Below, in pieces: positions 31,546 through 43,099 of a stretch of 64,000 bases of DNA. A program made the position numbers and the translations under genes. Position 1 is the first letter of the stretch. Each line of letters opens with the position of its first letter. The notes beneath the pieces are model-generated. The model was given only the letters and a program-made list of their open reading frames with translations, was not told the DNA's origin and made no database searches. The stretch is taken from positions 2,728,001 through 2,792,000 of the forward strand of contig OY752143.1 in the NCBI GenBank assembly GCA_963573315.1, written 5' to 3'. This stretch comes from Entomortierella parvispora (Eukaryota > Mortierellomycota > Mortierellomycetes > Mortierellales > Mortierellaceae).

Positions 31546-34053
31546 TGTTCGGGGGGCATGCGTTCAAAGGGATGGAATGAATGCCAGGGCGCGATTCCGT
31601 TGCCACCATTTTTTTTTCTTGCATCAAGTCGTGACTGTCGACGCGTCCGTTTTCTTTCTATTGTTGGCCGCAGGCGAAAGAACGCTGGCTCCTGGCTGTA
31701 CTTTACTTGCCAGCCACCAGTTCACGCATGTCGAGGGCTGGCACTGGCGAGTGGCGCCCGGGGGGTGTTATGAGCTCCCGCCAAAAAGACAATTTATATA
31801 TATCTTTTTATATGAGTGTCTTCAGTTCTGCATGCTCACCCTCTGGCGCCTTGGCTCTGGTGCCGCTAGGTTATTATCAGATATGGGTGCCACCATGGCA
31901 GCAGTGCTGGTTCTTTTCGCAAGGACAAAAGAAAAAAGAGAGAAAGAAAAAAAGAACTGCGCGTGTCCATCAGCTGCGTCCAGCCCGTCTCCACCAGCAT
32001 GGTGGTGGAACTATGATCGATTGCTCTCTGGGCCCATTCTTGATTGCCAACGAGAGCAATTGACGTGAGCAGGGCTGCCGTTGGACGGTCACTTTTAGCA
32101 AGCTCTTGACAAGCAAGTGGGTTCCAGCCCTCGCAACCACCGGGAGTGGGGAGTGAGCTCTGGAATGGAGGGAGTTGCGGCGGCAGCCGGCCAGGCAAGG
32201 CGTACCAGGCCTGAGTGCACACTTTCTTGACCTCTTTTCCTTCCCTTCCTTCTTTCTTTCCTTCCTTCTTCTCCCCTTTTTGTTTCTTTGTTCCTCTTTG
32301 TCCCTCCGTTGCAATTGTCCTCCCCCCGGAACGTTCCCTTTGTCCATCGGAGTTGACCTTGAGTTCCACCCCACTTTGCCCTTCCTCCTAATTAAAGCAA
32401 TTTTTGGCTACTCCTCCTCGTCCTCCTCCTCGCCTCCACTCTCCCTCTTTCACTCAAAGCACGACAGAAAAGCGCACCTACGAATCCTTCCCGGCCACGA
32501 AGACACATCCTTCGCCTCACTCGTACTATTCATTCCTTGTGCCCCCCTGGTCACTCGAAACAATCTCCCTTCTCCTCTTCTATCCCACGTCTTCAACAAA
32601 AAAAAGCATAGACCATGCCCTCGTCATAAGAACAAAGCGTCCATTACAGTATATATAATTCTTTCTCCTCCTTGTTCTCCCTTGTACTCTTCTCCTGCCT
32701 CCGCTATCCCCCTACTTTCATTTCTCTCTCTCTCTCTCTCGCCCTCTCCTGTTTTCCGCTGACATCAAAGGCACACAAAAAGGAGGAACCGGCTTGGACA
32801 ACGGGATAAAAAATACGTTATGCAAGCGAGTCCCAGGTAGGAACAAATGGGGCCAACTCATTGAAGTCAGAGCAGCAATTGCGACCGTTGTTGGTTGCAC
32901 ATACGGCCTCTTCTGCAGCGAATGTACACTTCCCAAACAACCCGTCAGTTATTGCTGACTGCTTTCCTTCCCGAGGGAGAACTTTAGCCCAGAAGGAAGG
33001 AAGGAAGAGCGGAGGAGGAACGAGAAATTAAAAGGGTTGCGCTGGTACAAAGCCCGATGGTAGATGGTGGCCCAATAATGGATACCAACCATGGCGACCC
33101 TTCCTTCCCGTTCCCATCCCTCCCCTCCTTGTTTCCTCCCTTCTCCTCATCTCTTTGTTGCTGGGATGGAGGTTGTCCAGGCCAAAGAACAAAGGAAAGA
33201 GAGAGGGAGAGAGGGAGAGGGAGAGAGAAAAAGAAAAAAGAAAAAGAAGCGAGCCGGAAAGAGCAGCGAGCTATTCTCCCCTGCTAACCATGCTTGTTCT
33301 TTCTCTTTTGCGTGTGAGCAGCAGCAGCACCATCAACAGCAGCGTCAGGTCCGGTTGATAAACAGCAAGGACAGCAACAACTAACCAAGATCCTCTTCTC
33401 TCTTTCTCTCTCCAGCCCACACCTCGATTCATCATCTCACTCTCGCTCGTTCATTCTCCCTTGCTCCATCCATCCCATCCCTTCTCTCCACCCTGCTCAT
33501 TCCACCCTTCCACTCTGATCAACCATTACTCCTCTGCCATCCGCCACCCTTGCTTCCTTCCTTCCTTCCTTCCTTCCTACCTTCCTTCCTTCCTTTATCC
33601 ATCAAGGCTGCTTTCTTCACCCACGCCACGCCCCGCTCTTCCTCTCCTCAAAGGTAACCCAGCGCAAGGGCACGCACGCGTCTCTCCGCGCGACAAACAC
33701 AACTCTTTCGCATCCCACGCGCGAACACGAAACTCACCTCCCACGTTGTTGTTTTTTTCCTTCCTTCCTCCCTCTTCCTCGTCCCCCCTCCTCCTCGTCG
33801 CCTCCCACGCTCCACTTCTTGCCCCCACCCCCTTCTCTTTTATTAGTTTTCCACGTTTCTTGCTGTTTCTCCTTTCCCCTTCTATTTTCAGCATCTCGAC
33901 CACCCTCTCTCACTCTCTCACTCTCTCTCTTTCTCTCTCTCTCTCGCTCGCTTACTTTCCGCACCCTCGTTCTTGCTCACCTGCGTTACTGCCCCCCCAA
34001 CTCCCTCAACAGCATAGCTTCATCTATTCCCGAGATCGGCATTTTTAGCTTGG
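31546..34053. other. 2.5-kb low-complexity intergenic region
   Basis: It lies between the divergent RAD51D gene and the large low-complexity gene. No gene was supported. It is dominated by CT-rich runs on the plus strand (32,220-32,760 and 33,080-33,970), GA-rich runs near 33,190-33,260, and short tandem repeats. A TATA-rich stretch at 31,793-31,812 lies about 250 bases upstream of the RAD51D start, but its role is unproven. The long pyrimidine tract ahead of 34,054 probably forms the leader or promoter of the downstream gene. Confidence 0.5.
33556..33597. repeat. Tetranucleotide microsatellite (CTTC)n
   Basis: About ten copies of CTTC, interrupted once by CTAC, lie in the pyrimidine-rich region upstream of the 34,054 gene. 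Confidence 0.85.
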
Positions 34054-37000
34054 ATGTTGACCCCAGCTCCTGCAATCTTTGATCAGTCCGCCGACTCTCT
34101 CGGCTTGCAGACTTTATATGTACCACCAGCAGTAGCAGCAACAACATCATCCTCTTCCTCTTCCTCTTCCTCCTGGCCGAAGGACTCTCCACAGCCACAC
34201 GATCCATACCAACACTCTCCTTCACTTACACATACCAGAGCCACCAGGAGACCTGCTCAGGCACGTTCATCCAAACTTTTAAAGAGTTCACATCATCATC
34301 GTCATCGTCCCTCCAGACAGTTTGTAGCGACGACCTCGAATTCCATTTTCGGCGATTGGGATCTGGATATCAAGATTGAACACCGAAAAAAAGGAAGGAG
34401 CTCGAACGTAGCCGCTGCCGTTGCCACCGCAGGAGCAGGACGGAGTGGTGGAGTACGAGGAGGCGGCGGAGGTGGAGTAGTAGGAAACGGACGGGGAGGA
34501 TTTACCATTGGTCCTGGGCCTGGAATCCATACTGGATCCCTGGGATCTCAACCACTCTCCACCTTTCCAGCTTCGTCTCCTTCAATTGCAGCACCCACAT
34601 CGATACCCGGCCGTCACCAGACTTCTTCTTCAATACCCAGCACACAGGCACACAACACAGCTTTGAATATCCTGAAGGGTCAGCGGTCCAACCAATCGTT
34701 CCAGAATAGCAAAATCACGACCTTGCCGAAAGGCGGTGGCATCACCTCTACGACGCTTTCCAGTAATGGCCAGCAGAAACACAAGAATAGTCAAAGGAAT
34801 ATGGATAACAACAACAGCAGCAGCAGCAGCAGCAACAGTGCAGTCCCTGCAAACAAAGCAACAATCACTGCGTCGTCACCGGCTCACAAACCCCCTGCGG
34901 TACAGAAGCACCTGCATCAGAATCGTCATCAACAACAACCTCTGGAGCAAAAGCAGCAGCTTCAGGTCCAGCAACCAACATTGCCACAACAACAACAACA
35001 ACAACAACAACAGCAGCAAAATAGTTTGCCGGGCGAGAGCAATGGGACGCCTGCATCTGGGTCAACCAAGTCGGGTTTTCTGAGAGCGCTTGGCAAGTTC
35101 AAAAACAAGCACATGCAACAAAAAAGGTAAGGTTCCGCTGGTTTATCGGTCGCTCTCGTTCCTCCTTCTATCCCAATAGCCTGTTGCTCCCATGGGGAGA
35201 CTCAATCTCGATGACTCCAAACGAAAAAAGTACCAGAGTGGAAAACTGACTGTCGCGTTTCTTTTTCCCGTCTTCCCGTTCTTCACCCCCTTTTTTCCTT
35301 TGTACGCCCCGCCACACCCCATTGCCCCAATGTCGCACAAAAACCTTTTATTCTATTGACAGGTCGAGCGCGCCTCCACCCGCCCAAGAAAGCATTGACC
35401 CCATGGCCTCGGTGGTCGAGGACAATCGACGCGCCTCTTACATTTTGCCCCCTATACAGTTTGGGGAGTCAGATGTTCCAGCAACAACAACAACAACGAC
35501 ACTGCCCGACAAACCCACCTCATCACTACGACAGTACTATGAGCAACAACAATTGCACGCCCAATCGTCTTCTATCCCACCACCTTCTCTAGCAGATTCA
35601 TCAAGGATGACCGATTACATGAGCATGGATACCGCGGACACGCCCGTGTCTTCTGTTCAAGGTGATGTGACTGAAAGGGTATCAAATCCTTCCTCCTCCT
35701 TGCGGGTCAAATTCAAGAACCGTGTTAGCAACACGTTGGCATCCATGAAGTCCTCATCCAACTTGCGTGACCGTGCCAAAGCCGATCAACAGGTCTCATC
35801 GGCAGTGGCAGGGGGGGCGGCAGGGGAAGGAGATTCGCCAGGTCCCTCGCGACGGTTCTTGTTGGGAGACCGCCGACTGTCCGCTCAGGCCAGTCTTCCT
35901 TCCCAAGATCAACAAAGTCAAGAGGTCAATGCAACGACGCCACCAAATACTATCAAGAAGAGAACATCTCGGAATTTTTGGACTTTCCCACGCGTCCGTC
36001 TGGATACGACGCCGACCATTGTGACCTCAAAACAGGGCTGGGAAGAATCTTCAACTGTTTCCCCGACTGATAATGCTGGTGCCCACGATGAAGACGTGAC
36101 TATGATGTCACCCGATGCTGGACCCGGCGAAAACTCTGGACTTCATGGACTCGATGCGTTTGCGAGGTTACACCATGAGCAGCAGCGCCAGCAGCAAGAA
36201 GTCAGGAAGCCGGAGGAAGAAGTAGCGGAAGACTCTGATCACTCTATTGATATTATCCAACCAGCCGATTATCAAGATTATACCCAGTTCGCAGAGCTTC
36301 CACTCAAGAAACGTAAAAAGATGGAGCGGTCTCTTGCAGCCAGTCTCGCCGCGGAGACGTCTTCGCAAGGCAGCAAGCGGCCCAACTCTGTGAGAGCGAG
36401 CGCAGATGCGATGCGACGGTTCTTGTTATTGCAGCAGCAACAACAAAAGGATGGTGAACAAACCGCGGAGGCTGGCGCCGACAACACCAACACTGCCGGC
36501 AACAAAACCAACAACAAGAAGAAGAAAAACAAAAAGAAGAGGGATCTGGCAGCTGAGGATGCTATCGAGATCATTGTTAGCCGTGACATGGGTCCTTCTG
36601 TACCCGTCATGAATAAGGCCAATAAGAGACCCCAACTCTCAACCTCTTCTCTTGATTCGACTGATCAGATTCCCAAGCGACAGACGACGACTGCGACTCA
36701 GGGTGGAGGCGCCTCAGACTGGCGACGATCATTCTTGAAGTCGCTGCATCTCGGTCGTGGTTTGCCCAAGAAGAAGGGGGGCCCACTCATTGTACAGGAG
36801 CATCAACCTTCCACACCACCATCGCAAGAGGTTACTGTCACTCCAGTAGAGGGGCGGGTGAGTCGCTCCGGAAGCGTTCGCTCGACTCGATCCAGGTCTT
36901 TGGTGGCTGCAACTCACCCTGCACTATTGGCTACGACCGTGGTTCCAAAACTTCGTGGGGTTGGGTTGCGCCGTGAAACCTTGGAGATGGCGATGCGACG

Positions 37001-39065
37001 TCGTCGCCAGTCCAGTACCGCACGTTCCCGGATCAGCGACACGGAGATGCCACCACCATTGCCATCCGAGGTCTTTGGAATGGGTGATAACTCGTCGACC
37101 ATGAACATCACCCATACTTTTACTTCGTTTACACTTGAGCTCGCAGATATGCACGCACGCGATGTGATCAACAACTCCGCCACACCAGGATTGTTCAATT
37201 GGAAGTTTGGTCCGCCAGCATCTATGCTCATCCATCGCCGACAGTCGTCCACCTCCAGGAGGATTACGGTCTCTTCGAATGTCATGGATGTTGATACGGA
37301 TCAGGAGTTCAAGGGCTTTGATTCGGACGGTGATGCTCTCAGTGGTTATACAGGCGATGCGGATGTGTCCATGGAGGAGATTTATGTGAGACCCAAGACT
37401 CCAACGACAACTGGACCTCGACCGGCCTCACGAGCAGACATGATTTCACGGCGACGGCTTTCTAGCTTGGACGGTGACTCGGACACTGTCTCAGAGCTGC
37501 CGTCATTGTCAATTCGGACCAGAGAATTTAACAAGAGTATAGGGGGAAGTCCAGTCGTTTCTCCAGGTGGCCCTTCTCCCTCAAGGGCAGTTCGTCAAAC
37601 AGGATCATCTTTCTTGGAGTCTGTCGACAATGATGTGCGCGAGCGCCCTAAAAGCCCCCCAGGCGCAAGGCGCGGAGCAAATTCCTCCAATCTGACCCGG
37701 AAGACAGCCCGCCTGCCTTCTTCCACGAACATGGCGTCGACACCTCGGACTCCTCTATCAATGGAAGAAGTCGTCTCCTGGAAGCCTAGAACTGTACAGC
37801 CCTCTGGATCCGCCACCGTTTCTCCACCAAGGCCCGTGGTACCGGCATTGGATACCTCCAAGACTCATAAGCCCTCTGCCAACCGAACGACCAGTGGTGG
37901 TTTGTCCTCTTCCACTACCTTGGTTCCCTCGGCTTCGACCCGGACGCCTTCCTCTGCAGCCAGCAATGGCAGTCAAGTGCTGACGGCCTCACCAACAGAG
38001 GACAGGCTTTCATTGCGACAGCCGTTCCACCAACACCATCTGTCAGGATCAGGATCTTCGGCCTCACCATTGCACTTCAGGTATCCATCCTCTTCCCAGC
38101 AATCTTCATCCACGCACCAGCACAGTCAACATCCTTCTGCGGACACGCTGGTGTCCCACCATTTGAAGAACTTTAGCTCGGCCTCGAACGCGTCGACCTT
38201 GGCAGGAGGCTATCACCACGCTGCAGGTTCTTCCAACAGCGGTAACGGTGGTCACCACGCAATAGCAACAGCAATGGCAGCGATGCATGCCGAACAAGAG
38301 TTGCAACGTCAACGTCAACAGTTGTTCTTGATCCAAAAGCGAGGATCGGGCTCGAGCTCGGGCGTTGCAGAGTTTGACCCGAGCGTGGAATTCCCACCAG
38401 TCACGCCTGTGGACTTGAAGGCTATGGACTTTGAGACCTTGTTGGCCACAGCCGAGAGAGATCATTTGCAAGGATGGGAGGACCTAAAGCAGCAAAAGAA
38501 GAACTTGCCCTCAGTTTTGAATCGTGCTTCTGTGGCACCAGCCCCCGCTCCTGACTCACCACCGGCCTCCAAGTCTGCCAGCCCTCCTGGAAAGAGTTCA
38601 AGGGCGAATTTGCAGCCTCTCAAGATCATTACGCACCATAGTCCTCCTGGTCTTGGACCCTCGAACACGACGGCAGCTAAGCAAAGCGGTGGAGCTGCTA
38701 CCAGCAGGTACGCAGTCGCGTTTGATCTTAGTCCCTCGGACGATGGAACTGGATCGGGTATGGGCGGTACCGGGACCGGGACTGGCACGGGCAGTGACCG
38801 GTCGGGTAACTTGCGGTCGAAACGGGTCATGAAGAAAAAGATGAGCGTGATCCGATTGACGGGAAACGGGAACATTCAGGGACGTCGCGAAGATGACGGA
38901 GTGATCCGGGTTTCGATGTCCTCGACCAGTTCTGCAAGACAGCAACAGCAACATCAACAGCAGCAGCAAACATTTCCATCAAACCATTCCTCAAACCAAT
39001 CCTCTCCAGGCTCTTTTACATCCTCAGGACGGTACCAGAATCAACATCAGGATTGGCGGCAGTAA
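34054..39065 (+). CDS. Large low-complexity protein of unknown function
   Basis: This is a 1591-residue protein from two exons, 34054-35126 and 35363-39065, joined in phase 2. I do not recognise a family. It is rich in Ser, Thr, Pro and Gln, with a 9-Ser run near residue 35, a Gly-rich patch near 130-150, Gln runs near residue 310, and several basic segments, so most of it is probably disordered. Less degenerate islands that could be motifs are SGFLRALGKFKNK at the exon junction, SSLRVKFKNRVSNTLASMK, FAELPLKKRKKMERSLAAS (a possible nuclear localisation signal), ADAMRRFLLLQQQQQ, and near the C-terminus DFETLLATAERDHLQGWEDL. Many RRxS and SP sites suggest phosphorylation. It could be a signalling scaffold or regulator; this is speculation. 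Open reading over 3.7 kb with a clean intron supports a real gene. Confidence 0.75.
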
Positions 39066-39253
39066 CCTTCGTCTTCCCGCCGTCCTTCTTCTTCCCTCGC
39101 GACCCTGATTTCCTTTTGTTTTTTGCATTCGACTTTTTTCACATTTGATTTTTGTGCGTTGTTTTTTTCACCCACTGCTCATTTTCGTTCTGCATCTTGT
39201 CTTCTTTCCCTTGTTTATTAAAAAAAAAAAAAAAAAGAAAACAATAAACAATT

Positions 39254-41937
39254 CTACAATTCCTCTTCCTCATCGTCCCATATCTTATGATATTCTGTGC
39301 TTGTCCACGATCCCTGCCGCATGTTGTCCGGCGACCAACGCAACTTGATCCAGGGACAGTGCTCCTGTAGCCACTGCACCGCCTCCTCTGTCTCTCCAGG
39401 AACTCTGCAGCGGGGATCTTTCTTGTGTGCCAGACTTTCGATCAAGCGGAGCTTTGGCCAATTGGCCGCCATCCACTGAACCTCTCGCAGTCGCACACGA
39501 TGGCTCATTCTCTCGATATTCAAGACTTCAAGGTCCTTCAGACCAGCCAGGTATTCAAGGCCCGCATCAAGCGATAGCGAGAGGCACGAGTATTGGTAGC
39601 CTTCATCATAGAACATGAGTGGGATGCCCTAGGGCCGCTCTACGTCCCAAGAAATGTCATTGTCCGAGTAATCGTCGCCGAAGGGGCCGCGACTCTCCTC
39701 TTCTTCCCTGTGCTCGCCATTATCACCTTCGTCTCCACGATCGTTCAGGGATCCCTCTTTCTTGTCCATATCGACATCTTCCTCGTCCTCATTGTCTTCC
39801 ACATCCTCCTAATCGTCTTCATCCTCTTCGTCGTCCGGGCTCCAGGTAATCCCCAAATCCAAAAGTCGACTCTTTGGGATATCACGGTAAAATGACAACT
39901 CCTCCCACACGCGGTCGTCATTTCCTAGGATCAATTCCTTCAGCTTTGTCAGCCTGCCGAGTCGTCGACAAATTTCTTGCTCCACCTGGACAGCCACATG
40001 TCGCTCACTGTACAGCTCATGGGCCAAGGTCCCGTTCTGAGAATGGCTCAATCGGCCTCCTACTGGCTCCTTGTCACATCCGGTCTCGGCACGTTCTTGA
40101 TCATAACCCGGAGAATCTCCAAAGTACTATGACATTCCCAACTGTCCCGACCGTCAGATTGGTCGTGGTTCAAAGATATCCACCCTTGGTTCTGGGGATG
40201 TACTTTGGTCTCGTCTATCCAAGTTGACCAGAAACGATTGCTTTGTGCAACGGTAGCAGGAGGTCCTAGGCGTCCATAAACACATTCAAATACCAATTGT
40301 CATTATCATTGGCGTCGTCGAAATCGTCGCGAAAGAATCGGCTCGGCTTGGCACCATCTTCAATCCCGATTAAACATTGCGGCGAGGTACGGAAAATACG
40401 GGCCAGATCGCGGGAGGGAAAGCCGTCGGACTTTGTTAAGTCAAGCTCTCGAGCATCGAAGTGTGTTTGAGAATCGCTGCACTGGTCCTTTCATAGGAAT
40501 TCCTGATATCTGCCAAACTGAGGTTCTTCCATCCCAGTGGAATTGAAGAAGAATCGTTGTGGTCTGAAAGCGAGGGCGGATCTAAAAAGTAGGCCAGATC
40601 TTCATCTTTCCACTCAATAGACGACGTGAAATTAAGCCCAGATCCAGGTCCAGATTCGGCGCTTTGAGTCCTTTGTAGCATCCGTGCTAGATCCTTGAGT
40701 CCAAACCACTCGTCAGGCCATTTATCTGGCAGAAAGATACATCCACTGGGCCTCATATCCATGGTCAAAGACTCGAGTGTAGGGCGACACTTTCGGATCA
40801 ATTGCTCCAGCTCCATCAAGAAATAGGCTGGCCACTTCACTTGATCCGCTTTTCCTTGGACTGTAAAAGTTCAGCCAATCGAACACCCGTCTTCTCCAGG
40901 ATCTGGCAACGAATAACTTCCATATAGACCAAGGGACTTGAGTGAGAGCGACGGGATTGGTCTTTTTAGCTCCTCTACATCTCCCTGGTCCATTCGACGA
41001 TCTCTTTCGTTGTCGTATCTTTCCAATTCAGCCCGGACCTAGTCAGCGGTTAGAGATCGACATTTGGCCATCGTGAAGTTTTTCCTAAACTCTTCTTCCG
41101 GCTCATGGTTCATGTAAGTGTGGGTCTTTCCACTATGGATCGTCATAGACAGCTCCTGGAGGGTTTGGGGAAGGTGTCTTAAGAGCCAATAAAGACGATC
41201 ACTTCTGTCGTTCTTGGGCATGTCCACCGTTATATTCAGCACTTTCAGTGCTTACCCGAGATCTACAGGTCCAGGTGGATGTGCACAGTGCATGCACTAG
41301 GGGTCAGGTGTCACTGGTTAAACATTTTCCATGCCTTTTTCATTTCTTATCAACACTCCTTTTTTTTACCTTGATTTGCCGCTGGGCTCAGAAGGCGCCG
41401 TTTGTCGTACTACTCGGCTGTGATCGGCCATGTTGAGCACTGGAACGTTTCCAGCTCTGGGTTGTTTCTCAGCAGCATCAGCAACCTCGGCGGACACTTT
41501 TGGAACCATGCCAAGTTCCCTCGTGGGTGAGACTTTGGAGGAAGCCTCACTGGTCTGCCACTTGGCAGTCGATCATGAAATTCCAGTTCAACGAGGTGAC
41601 TGACGTACGGTCGTCCAAGTCGCCTTGACATGCCGTCATTTTCTACCTCTATTTGTCCTTGCTCCATCCGCTCCTCTTGCAAGAATGGCTCCAGCGCATC
41701 GAAAAAGTAGGTTCGCAACTTTCGTATGGAGGACCAACTCCTCCGTACACCAGCCCAGAGGTCCTTGTCGTTGTGTGGGTATGAGATCCTGACAAGCTTG
41801 TCAAGATTGATCTCACGCCAGATCAACGGACTCAAGAGCTTCTGCCATGCTTGGCTGGCCAGGTTCGCGGAGAGAAGCGAATTCCGATCCAAGTGGGCAA
41901 AGATGATTAAAAGGATCTCTGACGGCAATTTCACCAT
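39254..41937 (-). pseudogene. Decayed F-box gene of a second subfamily
   Basis: The 5' end at 41937 reads well as an F-box protein: MVKLPSEILLIIFAHLDRNS then LASQAWQKLLSPLIWREI, followed by about 110 residues of leucine-rich sequence. The frame is then broken repeatedly: a stop at 41412-41410, an inserted-looking stretch to about 41,250, a stop near 41,040, a frameshift around 40,900 where KTGVRLAELLQSKE appears in another frame, a stop near 40,436, and two in-frame stops near 39,810 and 39,630. Between the breaks the sequence still reads like an LRR body (LPQTLQELSMTI, LESLTMDMRP, KLKELILGND) and an end resembling other F-box proteins (AANWPKLRLIESLAHKKD). Introns do not explain the interruptions, since most lack splice signals. 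It is best read as a pseudogene. Confidence 0.75.
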
Positions 41938-43099
41938 TGTGCTCTTTACTGGGAAAGCGGGGAGGGGGAGGGGTGTTGAGGAAGAAGAGAGGAACGCAAC
42001 CGGAAACAGTAATTTGTGAAAGCGAGAAAAGATGTGTGGCTTGGTCAACGTCAACGTCGAGCGGAGCAGGCTGTGCTCTTGGCTCTGTACTCGAGAACCT
42101 TTTGTGTCACAAACAGTGTTTCTGTTCATGTCACGACACCAGTCCAGTCTTGAAAACCATGACAAAAAGCGCTCAAGCTATCAGGCCCTGGATTTAGGGA
42201 CTATCGCCAGGTCTCGCAGATCTTTTCATCTCACCCAGCGAAACCAGAAAAATAGATGAGTCGTTTCTGAGTCTGTCACTCGCTACGAACTGTAGTTCTC
42301 ATTCTCCACCTTCTCCTTGCCTTCATCCGACTGCGATCATTTTTAGATGACTGCTTCAGGCGCGTCGGCTGTCTCTTGTCTATATCTTGAGGAAAGTCCT
42401 CTAGGAGAACCACAACAGGCGTCCCTCAGGAGTCAATTGAGGTTGAGAAATCAGGACATATCGTTCAAGTTCATCTTAAAGAAACCACACATGCCACTTT
42501 ACTTCAGTGAACGTGGACTCTGCAATGAGCTTGGATAGTCTAAGAGTGATGCCCCAAGTCAAGATAGTGGCCTCAGGATAATTTGATATAGTGGAGCTGC
42601 GAGCTTTTATGGTCCAAGAAGAGCTTAGCGTCGCGATTGTTTCTTGGAAAGAGCGATCAGTAAATGGTTCAGGAGAGAAGCTGTTCATAGTCCCGCGCCG
42701 TGGAGAGCAATGATGAGGACTGCGAACGAGGGAGATAATGAGCAGGGAGTCAATTTATCCCCAATGGTGTACAGACGCAGTTTTTGTTTGTCAAAATGAC
42801 TTTGAGGCAATGAGGAGGCCGCGCACTCGCCATTCGGAATCAAAAGACATACGCAAAGGATACATTTGTTCTCTTCGCTATCTTCAGATCTTCTAGAAAC
42901 ATTGTTCATAAACCTTCCCCCTTGTTTGACAGCGTTGATTCTCAATAAGTTCAATTGAAATGGTGGAGTCTGGCTTGGCATTGCGATTCGATGCGAGGCT
43001 GAGAATGGGTTTTGATTAGCAACATTTCTGGTCCTTTTGGCTCGCCTGCGTTCTGAAAGCGATCAATGGACGTAAAACATTCATATTTATTTGTATTTT
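41938..43099. other. Intergenic region, no gene supported
   Basis: This holds the promoter side of the decayed F-box gene and the 3' flank of the NACHT gene. Short minus-strand frames at 42,476-42,688 and 42,685-42,981 show no family resemblance. Nothing else was seen. Confidence 0.45.
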
